Assembly (NCBI RefSeq): GCF_900187565.1 | Contig: NZ_FYED01000015.1 | Location: 62,001-126,000, forward strand | DNA length: 64,000 bases | Origin: Pseudomonas sp. Irchel 3A7 | Lineage (GTDB): Bacteria > Pseudomonadota > Gammaproteobacteria > Pseudomonadales > Pseudomonadaceae | Direction of reading: 5' to 3' | Shown here: positions 9,026-16,107 of the stretch, piece by piece | Numbering within the stretch: position 1 is the first letter of the stretch | Layout of the letters: each line of letters starts with the position of its first letter | Position numbers and translations under genes: made by a program | The notes under the pieces: model-generated | Told to the model about the DNA's origin: nothing | The model's input: the letters and a program-made list of their open reading frames with translations, nothing else | The model's database searches: none

Positions 9026-9490
9026 ATGCAAAGCGAACTGGACGGCTACGACCGCAAGATCCTGGCGTTGCTTCAGGAGGACGCTTCGCTTTCCAGTGCG
9101 CAGATCGCCGAACAGGTGGGACTTTCGCAGTCGCCCTGCTGGCGGCGGATCCAGCGGATGAAAGAGGAGGGGATCATTCGCGCCCAGGTGACCCTGCTCG
9201 ACCGCAAGAAAATCGGCCTGAACACGCAGATTTTCGCGCAGGTCAAACTCAACGCCCACGGACGCTCGAACTTCACCGAATTCACCGAGGCGATTCGTGG
9301 GTTTCCCGAGGTGCTGGAGTGTTACGTATTGATGGGGGCGGTGGATTTCATGTTGCGGATCGTCGCGGCGGACATCGAGGCGTATGAACGCTTCTTCTTC
9401 GAGAAGCTGTCGATGGTGCCGGGGATTCAGGAGGTCAACTCGATCGTGGCTTTGTCAGAGATCAAGTCCACGACGAGTTTGCCGGTCTGA
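9026..9490 (+). CDS. Lrp/AsnC-family transcriptional regulator
   Basis: This is a DNA-binding regulator that senses an amino acid or related small molecule, 154 residues. The N-terminal winged helix-turn-helix (LDGYDRKILALLQEDASLSS ... SQSPCWRRIQRMKEEGII, residues 5-50) is followed by a C-terminal RAM/ACT-like effector domain (VLECYVLMGAVDFMLRIVA, about 95-115). ATG 9026 is the first start after an AAAGG. It is divergent from the ACT-like protein gene at 8570-8899, which may be its target. The effector cannot be named from the sequence. Confidence 0.92.
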   Translation: MQSELDGYDRKILALLQEDASLSSAQIAEQVGLSQSPCWRRIQRMKEEGIIRAQVTLLDRKKIGLNTQIFAQVKLNAHGRSNFTEFTEAIRGFPEVLECYVLMGAVDFMLRIVAADIEAYERFFFEKLSMVPGIQEVNSIVALSEIKSTTSLPV

Positions 9491-9516
9491 TGTTTTGCGG
9501 GGGATGTGGCTGCCTC

Positions 9517-9580
9517 TTCGCGAGCAGGCTCGCTCCCACGGGAGAACGCATTTCAATGTGGGAGCGAGCCTGCTCGCGAA
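9517..9580. repeat. REP doublet (type A, outward order, short spacer)
   Basis: The halves appear in the opposite order (ttcgcgagcaggctcgctcc then tgtgggagcgagcctgctcg) with a 16-bp spacer. It lies in the convergent gap between the lrp-like gene and the CYTH-CHAD gene. Confidence 0.85.
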
Positions 9581-9587
9581 GGCGGTA

Positions 9588-10955
9588 TTACAGACGCAGC
9601 AAAGTCTTCCAGGCCCGATTCTGATACACCGCAATCGCTTGCTGCTTGCGCGCATGCAGGGCTTCGTCGGTGATCGGTTCGTTGGCCAGTTGCGCCAGTT
9701 TGTTCAGCTCGCCATACAGGCGATCCATTTCCGGGATTTCCAGCACGTTGCGCGCGTGGTGCAGCCAGGCCTGGATACGTTCGATACGCGGCAGTTGCTC
9801 GGCCAGGTCTTCCGGTTGTTGCTGGTAGCGCTGCAATTGCAGCGAGTTGGCTTCTTCGCCCAACAGTCGCGGCAACCAACTACCCAACTGCGCAGCGCCC
9901 TGGCGATTGCCACGGGTGTTGCGGTCGGCGGTCCAGGTGCGGGCCAGCAACCAGCGTGAAGTACTCAGGGAGAACAGGCCCCAGCGCGGGTCTTCGAGTT
10001 CTTCGAGGAACTGTTCCGGCGCGGCTTTACGCACGTCTTCATCGTCCATGCCGGCCTGGACCAGCGGGCGCCAGTCTTCCAGCAAGGCATCCAGTGCGGC
10101 GCGCAGGTCGTGGGTCGATTGACGCGGCGCGGCCTGGCCGAGGCTGCTGACCAGTGCACGCAACTCGGCGAGGTTTTCCACCCAGTCTTGCAGCAATCGC
10201 CAGTGGCCGTTGAAGCGATACTGCTCGGCCAGACGCTGACTGCTGGCCAGCAAATGCCAGCACAGGGCGGCGAAGGCGTCGTCCAGCGGTGTTTCGGCAG
10301 TGAGTTGTGGTGCCGGCAAGCTCAACGAATAGCTGTTGGCGTCGTGCAAGCGATAACCGCGTTCGGCCTTGCTGATGTCACAGGGCATCAGTGGCAGGGT
10401 CGCGGCCAGTTCAGCGGCCAATTCCAGCAGCGCGGCCGGTTCACCTTCGCGCAGCTCCAGTTCCAGTTCGCAGATTTCTTCTTTCTGCTTGCCAACGATT
10501 ACCTGGCCCAGGTCCAGCGCGGCTTCGATGACCACTTTGGACTTGCCGCGACCCCAGGCGATCTCGGCGTATTCGCGCACGAAATCGGTGGTGAAGATCG
10601 GCTTCAGGGTTTTCTTGTCCAGCTCGGCCAGCGCTTCGGGCCAGCATTCGCCGTCGAGTTTCTTCACATCGAGCTTGGCTTTGGGCAGGTGCCATTCGAA
10701 CTCGTTACGCTCCGACAGACCGGCGACGCTCTGGCCGCGGGTCTTGAGGGTCTGAATCACGGCATCGCCGTCCTTGCGCAGGCGCAGGGCCACCTTGGCG
10801 CGGGCCAGGTCGCGCTCGGGCGTGTCGAAGTACTGGTTCATCAACTCACGGCTTTCCCAGCCACTTTTGTTGCGTTTTTTCAGTAACGGGTGCTCGCGCA
10901 GGGCGGCGAGGGTTTCGCGGCTGACGCGGAGTTTGATTTCGGTTTCTTTCTGCAT
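9588..10955 (-). CDS. CYTH and CHAD domain protein (inorganic triphosphatase, YgiF-type)
   Basis: This is a predicted cytoplasmic triphosphatase, 455 residues. The N-terminal CYTH domain (1 to about 200) has the signature MQKETEIKLRV (ExExK) and the basic/acidic pairs of the triphosphate tunnel (VALRLRKDGD, NEFEWHL, ELELELREGEPAAL). The C-terminal CHAD domain (about 225-455) is helical with spaced histidines and basic residues (RLAEQYRFNGHWRLLQDWVE, LPRIERIQAWLHHARNVLEI), thought to bind polyphosphate. ATG 10955 is the only reasonable start. It is divergent from argE with a 156-bp gap. Its stop is 7 bp from a REP doublet. E. coli YgiF, with the same two domains, hydrolyses tripolyphosphate; that is family knowledge. 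Confidence 0.88.
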   Translation of the reverse strand: MQKETEIKLRVSRETLAALREHPLLKKRNKSGWESRELMNQYFDTPERDLARAKVALRLRKDGDAVIQTLKTRGQSVAGLSERNEFEWHLPKAKLDVKKLDGECWPEALAELDKKTLKPIFTTDFVREYAEIAWGRGKSKVVIEAALDLGQVIVGKQKEEICELELELREGEPAALLELAAELAATLPLMPCDISKAERGYRLHDANSYSLSLPAPQLTAETPLDDAFAALCWHLLASSQRLAEQYRFNGHWRLLQDWVENLAELRALVSSLGQAAPRQSTHDLRAALDALLEDWRPLVQAGMDDEDVRKAAPEQFLEELEDPRWGLFSLSTSRWLLARTWTADRNTRGNRQGAAQLGSWLPRLLGEEANSLQLQRYQQQPEDLAEQLPRIERIQAWLHHARNVLEIPEMDRLYGELNKLAQLANEPITDEALHARKQQAIAVYQNRAWKTLLRL

Positions 10956-11111
10956 GGCCGGAAAATCCAGGATCGGGAGCGCAGCCGGGGGAATGTGTGG
11001 CTGCCAAGGTCGTGCAGTGTACAGGACTCGTTCAACCTACGCGCCGCAACGGTTTATTCCTGTCATTGGATGGCTCTATGATGGACTTCAATTCGGGAGT
11101 TGGAGCCAGCG

Positions 11112-12281
11112 ATGCCTTTGCCATCCATGAAAGATCAGTTCGCTGCACTGATCGCTGCACCGTCCGTCAGTTGCACCCAGGCGAGTCTCGATCAATCCAA
11201 TCGTCCGGTGATCGACCTGCTGGCCGCCTGGCTCGGTGACCTCGGGTTTGCCTGCGACATCCAGCAGGTCAGCCCCGGCAAATTCAATCTGCTGGCCAGT
11301 TTCGGCAGCGGCCCCGGCGGCCTGGTGCTCGCCGGTCATAGCGACACGGTGCCGTTCGATGGCGCGCTGTGGCAGACCGATCCGCTGAAGCTCACCGAAG
11401 TCGACGGTCGTTGGGTCGGCCTGGGCAGTTGCGACATGAAGGGCTTTTTCGCCCTGGCCATCGAGGCGGTGAAGCCGCTGCTCGATCAACCGTTCAAACA
11501 GCCGCTGCTGATCCTTGCCACCTGTGATGAAGAAAGCTCGATGTCCGGTGCCCGGGCGCTGGCTGAAGCGGGGCGCCCTTTGGGACGGGCAGCGGTGATC
11601 GGCGAACCGACCGGACTCAAACCGATCCGCATGCACAAGGGCATCATGATGGAGCGCATCGATATCCTTGGGCAGAGCGGTCATTCCTCAGACCCACGCC
11701 TGGGCCACAGCGCCCTGGAAGCCATGCACGATGCCATCGGCGAACTGCGCGGCTTGCGCCTGCTGTGGCAGCGTGAATTTCGCAACCCGCAGTTCAGCGT
11801 GCCGACCCCGACCCTGAATCTCGGTTGCATCCATGGTGGCGACAACCCGAACCGCATCTGCGGCCAGTGTTCGCTGGAATTCGACCTGCGACCCTTGCCG
11901 GGCATGGACCCCAAGGCGCTACGTGCGGAGATTTTGCAGAGGCTCAGGCCGGTCGCCGAGCGGCATCAGGTCAAGATCGATTACGCGCCGCTGTTCCCCG
12001 AAGTGCCGCCGTTCGAGCAGGCCGAGGACGCGGAGCTGGTGCGAATCGCCGAAAAGCTGACCGGCCATCGTGCCGAAGCGGTGGCGTTCGGCACCGAAGC
12101 GCCTTATCTTCAGCGACTTGGCTGTGAAACACTGGTGCTCGGCCCTGGCGATATCGCCTGCGCCCACCAGCCGGGGGAATTCCTCGAAATGTCACGTTTG
12201 CAGCCTACGGTGCATCTATTACGTCAGTTGATTGAACATTACTGCCTGACACCGGCCAAAACTTCGGTGCCAATGGGTTAA
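11112..12281 (+). CDS. argE: Acetylornithine deacetylase (M20 family)
   Basis: ArgE hydrolyses N-acetylornithine to ornithine in arginine synthesis. It is a cytoplasmic di-metal M20 peptidase-fold enzyme, 389 residues. Metal and catalytic motifs are in place: AGHSDTVPFD, LGSCDMKGFF, ATCDEESSMSG with the catalytic Glu pair, and the C-terminal CAHQPGEF histidine. A dimerisation domain lies between about 185 and 295. I chose ATG 11112 because GGAG sits 6 bases upstream; an in-frame TTG at 11100 overlaps that site. argA lies 265 bp downstream on the same strand. Pseudomonas also uses the ArgJ acetyl-recycling route, so ArgE may be auxiliary; ArgJ is not in the window. Confidence 0.93.
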   Translation: MPLPSMKDQFAALIAAPSVSCTQASLDQSNRPVIDLLAAWLGDLGFACDIQQVSPGKFNLLASFGSGPGGLVLAGHSDTVPFDGALWQTDPLKLTEVDGRWVGLGSCDMKGFFALAIEAVKPLLDQPFKQPLLILATCDEESSMSGARALAEAGRPLGRAAVIGEPTGLKPIRMHKGIMMERIDILGQSGHSSDPRLGHSALEAMHDAIGELRGLRLLWQREFRNPQFSVPTPTLNLGCIHGGDNPNRICGQCSLEFDLRPLPGMDPKALRAEILQRLRPVAERHQVKIDYAPLFPEVPPFEQAEDAELVRIAEKLTGHRAEAVAFGTEAPYLQRLGCETLVLGPGDIACAHQPGEFLEMSRLQPTVHLLRQLIEHYCLTPAKTSVPMG

Positions 12282-12291
12282 ATGCGATCAA

Positions 12292-12382
12292 TGTGGGAGC
12301 GAGCCTGCTCGCGAATGCGATGGGACAGGCACATCGATGTCGACTGAAAGACCGCCTTCGCGAGCAGGCTCGCTCCCACAAG
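12292..12382. repeat. REP doublet (type A)
   Basis: Inverted halves tgtgggagcgagcctgctcg / cgagcaggctcgctcccaca with spacer containing 'acatcgatgtcgactga'. It separates argE from the argA leader. Confidence 0.9.
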
Positions 12383-12451
12383 GTCTGTGTTTTGGCCGAA
12401 AGGCCGTATAAATTGCCGGTATCCCAACCCGTATTCATGAGGAGAGCGCGC

Positions 12452-12478
12452 GTGTCGCCAAGCCTGTTCCGACGATAA
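12452..12478 (+). CDS. Candidate 8-codon leader ORF upstream of argA
   Basis: GTG TCG CCA AGC CTG TTC CGA CGA TAA would encode (f)MSPSLFRR. A very good Shine-Dalgarno (GAGGAGAG, 12438-12445) precedes the GTG at ordinary spacing. The last two sense codons are both CGA, a low-use arginine codon in high-GC Pseudomonas, directly before the stop. The gene downstream is argA, the first committed enzyme of arginine synthesis, starting 68 bp later. This fits an arginine-sensing leader peptide, but no function is shown; the call rests on the site, the codons and the context. See findings. Confidence 0.4.
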   Translation: MSPSLFRR

Positions 12479-12546
12479 CCATCAGCCCGCTGTGCGTTTT
12501 CTGTTTCGCCCTTTTTTAGGCTGCTATTTATTACAGGCCCAGGTTC

Positions 12547-13845
12547 ATGCCCGAATACGTCAATTGGCTTCGTCACGCTTCGCCTTACATCAACGCCCAC
12601 CGCGATTGCACCTTTGTCGTCATGCTTCCCGGCGACGGTGTCGAGCACTCCAACTTCGGCAATATCGTCCACGACCTGGTGCTGTTGCACAGCCTGGGCG
12701 TGCGGCTGGTGCTGGTGCATGGCTCCCGCCCGCAAATTGAAGCGCGCCTCGCCGCCCGTGGCCTGACCCCGCATTACCACCACGGTATGCGCATCACCGA
12801 TGCCGCGACCCTGGAATGCGTGATCGACGCCGTTGGCCAACTGCGCATCGCCATCGAAGCACGGCTGTCGATGGACATGGCTTCCTCACCCATGCAGGGC
12901 TCGCGCCTGCGGGTGGCCAGCGGAAACCTGGTGACCGCACGACCGATCGGTGTGCTTGAAGGCGTCGACTATCACCACACCGGCGAAGTGCGCCGGGTCG
13001 ACCGCAAGGGCATCAACCGCCTGCTGGACGAGCGTTCCATCGTGCTGCTGTCGCCATTGGGTTACTCGCCGACCGGCGAAATCTTCAACCTCGCCTGTGA
13101 AGACGTCGCCACCCGCGCCGCCATCGACCTGGGCGCGGACAAACTGCTGCTGTTCGGTGCTGAAGAAGGCTTGATCGATGAACACGGGCGACTGGTGCGT
13201 GAGTTGCGTCCGCAACAGGTGCCGGCGCATCTGCAGCGTCTGGGCAGCAACTACCAGGCGGAGCTGCTCGATGCCGCAGCTGAAGCCTGCCGGGGCGGCG
13301 TGGCCCGCAGCCACATCGTCAGCTATGCCGAGGATGGCGCGCTGCTGACCGAACTCTTCACCCGCGACGGCGGCGGTACGCTGGTGGCCCAGGAACAGTT
13401 CGAAGTGGTGCGCGAAGCGGCCATTGAAGACGTCGGTGGATTGCTGGATTTGATCAGCCCGCTGGAAGAGCAGGGCATTTTGGTGCGGCGTTCCCGGGAA
13501 GTGCTGGAGCGCGAGATCGAGCAGTTCAGCGTGGTCGAGCGTGAAGGCATGATCATCGCCTGCGCGGCGCTGTATCAGATTGCCGATTCGGATGCCGGTG
13601 AGCTGGCGTGTCTGGCGGTGAACCCGGAGTACCGTCATGGCGGTCGCGGCGATGAACTGCTGGAGCGCATTGAAACCCGCGCCCGGGCCCAGGGATTGAA
13701 AACCTTGTTCGTCCTAACTACTCGCACGGCCCACTGGTTCCGCGAGCGTGGTTTTGCGCCGAGCAGCGTCGAACGCCTGCCGTCAGCGCGGGCGTCGTTG
13801 TACAACTATCAGCGTAACTCGAAGATCTTCGAAAAAGCCCTCTGA
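12547..13845 (+). CDS. argA: N-acetylglutamate synthase
   Basis: ArgA makes N-acetylglutamate from glutamate and acetyl-CoA, the first step of arginine synthesis, and is normally feedback-inhibited by arginine. The 432-residue classical form has an amino-acid-kinase-like domain (about 1-285; VLVHGSRPQIEARL at about 58-71, then SPLGYSPTGEIFNLACEDVA) and a C-terminal GNAT acetyltransferase domain (about 295-432; ELACLAVNPEYRHGGRGDEL, the acetyl-CoA pyrophosphate loop). ATG 12547 has a weak AGG site (CCCAGGTTC). The 5' region carries a REP doublet and the candidate leader ORF ending in CGA CGA. Transcription after argA runs into a type B REP doublet; no terminator is evident. Confidence 0.96.
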   Translation: MPEYVNWLRHASPYINAHRDCTFVVMLPGDGVEHSNFGNIVHDLVLLHSLGVRLVLVHGSRPQIEARLAARGLTPHYHHGMRITDAATLECVIDAVGQLRIAIEARLSMDMASSPMQGSRLRVASGNLVTARPIGVLEGVDYHHTGEVRRVDRKGINRLLDERSIVLLSPLGYSPTGEIFNLACEDVATRAAIDLGADKLLLFGAEEGLIDEHGRLVRELRPQQVPAHLQRLGSNYQAELLDAAAEACRGGVARSHIVSYAEDGALLTELFTRDGGGTLVAQEQFEVVREAAIEDVGGLLDLISPLEEQGILVRRSREVLEREIEQFSVVEREGMIIACAALYQIADSDAGELACLAVNPEYRHGGRGDELLERIETRARAQGLKTLFVLTTRTAHWFRERGFAPSSVERLPSARASLYNYQRNSKIFEKAL

Positions 13846-13858
13846 TCGCCCCACTCAC

Positions 13859-13960
13859 TGTAGGAGCGAGCTTGCTCGCGATGAACTCGAAGGCACCGCG
13901 TTCATCCAGGACGCCTTCGTCATCGTTGACGTCCATCGCGAGCAAGCTCGCTCCTGCAAG
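13859..13960. repeat. REP doublet (type B)
   Basis: Halves are tgtaggagcgagcttgctcg and cgagcaagctcgctcctgca, with 'taggag' and 'cttgc' instead of the type A bases. The spacer is of a different kind, ending 'catcgttgacgtccatcgcg'. It lies just after argA. Confidence 0.85.
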
Positions 13961-14105
13961 TCCTGCGAAAAATAAAATCTCCGATACATAAACTGTAACA
14001 AATGGGCCGGATAGTGCGCGTTTGGTCGGCAGGGCGTTGGCCATTTCGACAGTAATTGTTGCGGCATTGTGTCAAGGCCGGATCGATCTATAGATCGTTT
14101 GGAGA

Positions 14106-14186
14106 ATACCCTTTAGGAATTAGCTGATCAGCCGCCGCTCTATTCTGAGCAGTCGCAGGACGGGGAGCTTAATTCCTAAACGGTAT
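14106..14186. repeat. MITE-like 81-bp inverted-repeat element
   Basis: The left arm 14106-14122 (ataccctttaggaatta) and right arm 14170-14186 (taattcctaaacggtat) are inverted copies over 17 bp with one mismatch; with one bulged base the stem extends by GCT/AGC. The 47-bp interior is GC-rich. The 4-mer GAGA flanks both ends (14102-14105 and 14187-14190), as a target-site duplication would. It could equally be a structured leader or operator. Confidence 0.45.
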
Positions 14187-14292
14187 GAGAAAAGAATCCA
14201 CCCATTCTTTTCAGGTTCATGACGAACTCATGACCCTGCATGGACCAAAAATCTGGGGATTAGACTATGGTCGTAGACACACATAGTTACGA

Positions 14293-14322
14293 TTGACTTG
14301 TGAGTCACCGTCCGGCGCTAAT
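14293..14322 (+). promoter_or_regulatory. Candidate sigma70-type promoter for the first porin
   Basis: TTGACT (14293-14298), an 18-bp spacer and GCTAAT (14317-14322) form a plausible -35/-10 pair about 75 bp upstream of the start codon. The dyad TGACT-tgtg-AGTCA (14294-14307) overlaps the -35 and could bind a regulator. No Anr/FNR box of the usual TTGAT-N4-ATCAA form is present. Confidence 0.35.
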
Positions 14323-14395
14323 CGCGCATCTTAGGATTTCGGGCAATGGACCCGGGACCAGGACTACAAGAATTAGAGACGAGAGGAGCTTAACA

Positions 14396-15724
14396 ATGAA
14401 CAAGTCCACCTTGGCCCTGGCCGTGGCCGTAGGGGTTTTGGCGCAGCAGGCAGGCGCCGCGGGTTTCATCGAAGACAGCAAGGCTTCCATCAGTTCGCGC
14501 ACCATGTATTACAACGACGATAACCGTGATACCGGGGGTTCCGATCAGCGCGAGACCGCTCAGGGCTTCAAGTTCGATTACCTGTCTGGATTCACTCAGG
14601 GTGTCGTCGGTTTCGGTTTCGACGCCCAGGCACTGGTGGGTATCCATCTGGACGGTGGCAAGGGCCACCATCCGGACGCCAACACCTTCTTCCCAAGCGA
14701 CACTGACGGTTCGGCAGTGCACGAGTGGAGCCGTGTGGGGGGGAACGTCAAGGCACGCTTCTCGAAGACCGAAGCCCACTACGGTAGCGCTCTGCAGCCA
14801 AACATGCCGATCCTGGTAGCGAACGACAGCCGTCTGCTGCCACAGACCTTTGAAGGCGGCACCATCACCTCCAAGGAAATCGACAACGTCACCTTCAACG
14901 TCGGTCAGCTGGAGCATTCGGCCGGTCGCGCCTCGTCGAACTCCACTGGCCTGGCTGTGGCTGGCGGTACCGAGGAGAGCAACAAATTCCGTTACGCCGG
15001 TGCTGACTGGAAAGTCACCAAAGACCTGATGCTGCAGTACTACTACGCGAACCTGGAAGATTACTACAAGCAGAACTTCCTCGGCCTGGTGCACGTTTAC
15101 CCGATCAGTGCCAATCAGTCTTTCAAGACCGATGTTCGTTACTTCGACAGCAGTTCCGACGGCAAGAACGGTGACGCCGGTTATCGTTTCAACAACAACG
15201 GTGGTTTCGCCAAGACCCCGGGCGAGGTCGATAACAAGACCTGGAGCGCCATGTTCACCTACACCCTGGGTGGCAACGCCTTCCTGCTCGGTCATCAGCG
15301 CGTCAACGATGACGGCGGCTTCGTGTATTTGAACCAGGGCAACGTGGTTGATAGCAACGGTCGCCCTGAAGGGAACGGTGGTACCAGCTTCTACCTGTTC
15401 ACCGATGCCATGATCAACGGCTTCGTTCGTGCCGGTGAAAACACCACCTTCGGCCAGTACACCTACGACTTCGCCGCTGCGGGTGTGCCAGGTCTGAAAG
15501 CGTCCGTGGCGTACTTGAAGGGTGAAAACATCAAGTCAGCTACCGGCGGTAGCGATGCATCCGAGTGGGAACGCGACATGCGGGTGGACTACACCATCCA
15601 GCAGGGCACGCTCAAAGGCCTGGGCGCAACCGTGCGTCATGGCGTCTACCGTGGCGACGCAGCCGGCCTGCCCGACAAGGACCAGACCCGTCTGATCTTC
15701 AACTACACCTACGCCTTCAAGTAA
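14396..15724 (+). CDS. OprE-like outer membrane porin (OprD family), copy 1
   Basis: This is an 18-strand-type OprD-family porin of the outer membrane, 442 residues. The signal peptide is MNKSTLALAVAVGVLAQQAGAA (cut after about residue 22). The mature start GFIEDSKASISSRTMYYNDD is typical of the family. OprD signatures such as SRLLPQTFEGG and the C-terminal LIFNYTYAFK ending in an aromatic-rich strand are present. ATG 14396 follows GAGAGGAGC. The substrate is unknown; OprE-type members are induced under low oxygen in P. aeruginosa. A close paralogue follows in tandem, with matching 5' leader sequence. A terminator lies 10 bp after the stop. Confidence 0.92.
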   Translation: MNKSTLALAVAVGVLAQQAGAAGFIEDSKASISSRTMYYNDDNRDTGGSDQRETAQGFKFDYLSGFTQGVVGFGFDAQALVGIHLDGGKGHHPDANTFFPSDTDGSAVHEWSRVGGNVKARFSKTEAHYGSALQPNMPILVANDSRLLPQTFEGGTITSKEIDNVTFNVGQLEHSAGRASSNSTGLAVAGGTEESNKFRYAGADWKVTKDLMLQYYYANLEDYYKQNFLGLVHVYPISANQSFKTDVRYFDSSSDGKNGDAGYRFNNNGGFAKTPGEVDNKTWSAMFTYTLGGNAFLLGHQRVNDDGGFVYLNQGNVVDSNGRPEGNGGTSFYLFTDAMINGFVRAGENTTFGQYTYDFAAAGVPGLKASVAYLKGENIKSATGGSDASEWERDMRVDYTIQQGTLKGLGATVRHGVYRGDAAGLPDKDQTRLIFNYTYAFK

Positions 15725-15733
15725 GCCGTTGCG

Positions 15734-15764
15734 AAAAGCCTCGTCCGCGGACGAGGCTTTTTTT
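15734..15764 (+). terminator. Rho-independent terminator after porin copy 1
   Basis: aaaaGCCTCGTCCgcGGACGAGGCttttttt forms a strong GC-rich stem followed by seven T. Confidence 0.92.
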
Positions 15765-16107
15765 CGGGTCGATTTTTATATTCCATAAATAGCGATGCTG
15801 ATGATTTTTTATTCTTTTTAGATTTTATCGTGAACATCTACAGTAGGCCCACCTGACACATCAGGCCCCGCACTACCTGCTTCAGTCCTCCAAAGAAGAA
15901 CACTTCAGGAATTGGTTTTTGAGCCGATACCGATGTCCCGGCTCGGGCAACTGCTGCCAATCCATATTCCATTGCGATATGAATAACTATGCGCTGATTC
16001 TTTTTGGATTTATGAAGAGGTATCCTGCGCGGCCCAAATTCAAGGATCCAGGGCGTTCGACCCCGGACCAGCAACATAAAAAATTAGAAACGATAGGAGC
16101 GAAACAC
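15765..16107 (+). other. Intergenic leader region of porin copy 2
   Basis: There is no gene here. The first third is AT-rich (ttccataaatag, ttttttattctttttagattttatcg) and could hold the promoter. A gagccg...cggctc dyad lies near 15920-15943. The last about 60 bp closely resemble the leader of copy 1 (gaccccggaccagcaac ... aattagaaacgataggagc), so the duplication includes the 5' untranslated region. Confidence 0.6.

Larger units (their letters stand above)
13961..14395 (+). other. Long untranslated region upstream of the first porin
   Basis: These 435 bp contain no convincing ORF but much dyad symmetry: a perfect 14-bp palindrome cgatctatagatcg (14084-14097), the 81-bp inverted-repeat element at 14106-14186, a 9-bp-stem hairpin (gaaaagaat / attcttttc, 14189-14212), and the tgact-tgtg-agtca dyad (14294-14307) overlapping a possible -35 box. 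It probably holds the porin promoter and regulatory sites. Confidence 0.6.

Noticed and set aside
9384..9959. Long open frame (191 codons) on the + strand across the end of the lrp-like gene
   Set aside because: It runs through the REP doublet and antisense to the CYTH-CHAD gene; it has no ribosome site or family features.
12492..12740. 82-codon frame starting GTG 12492 in the argA leader
   Set aside because: It overlaps argA in another frame for most of its length and has no ribosome site.
14189..14212. gaaaagaat/attcttttc hairpin as a terminator
   Set aside because: The stem is AT-rich, the T run lies in the stem, and no gene ends just upstream. It is listed only as part of the leader region.
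14281..14330. Possible Anr/FNR box upstream of the OprE-like porin
   Set aside because: The dyad TGACT-tgtg-AGTCA does not fit the TTGAT-N4-ATCAA consensus; I keep it only as a generic dyad overlapping a -35.
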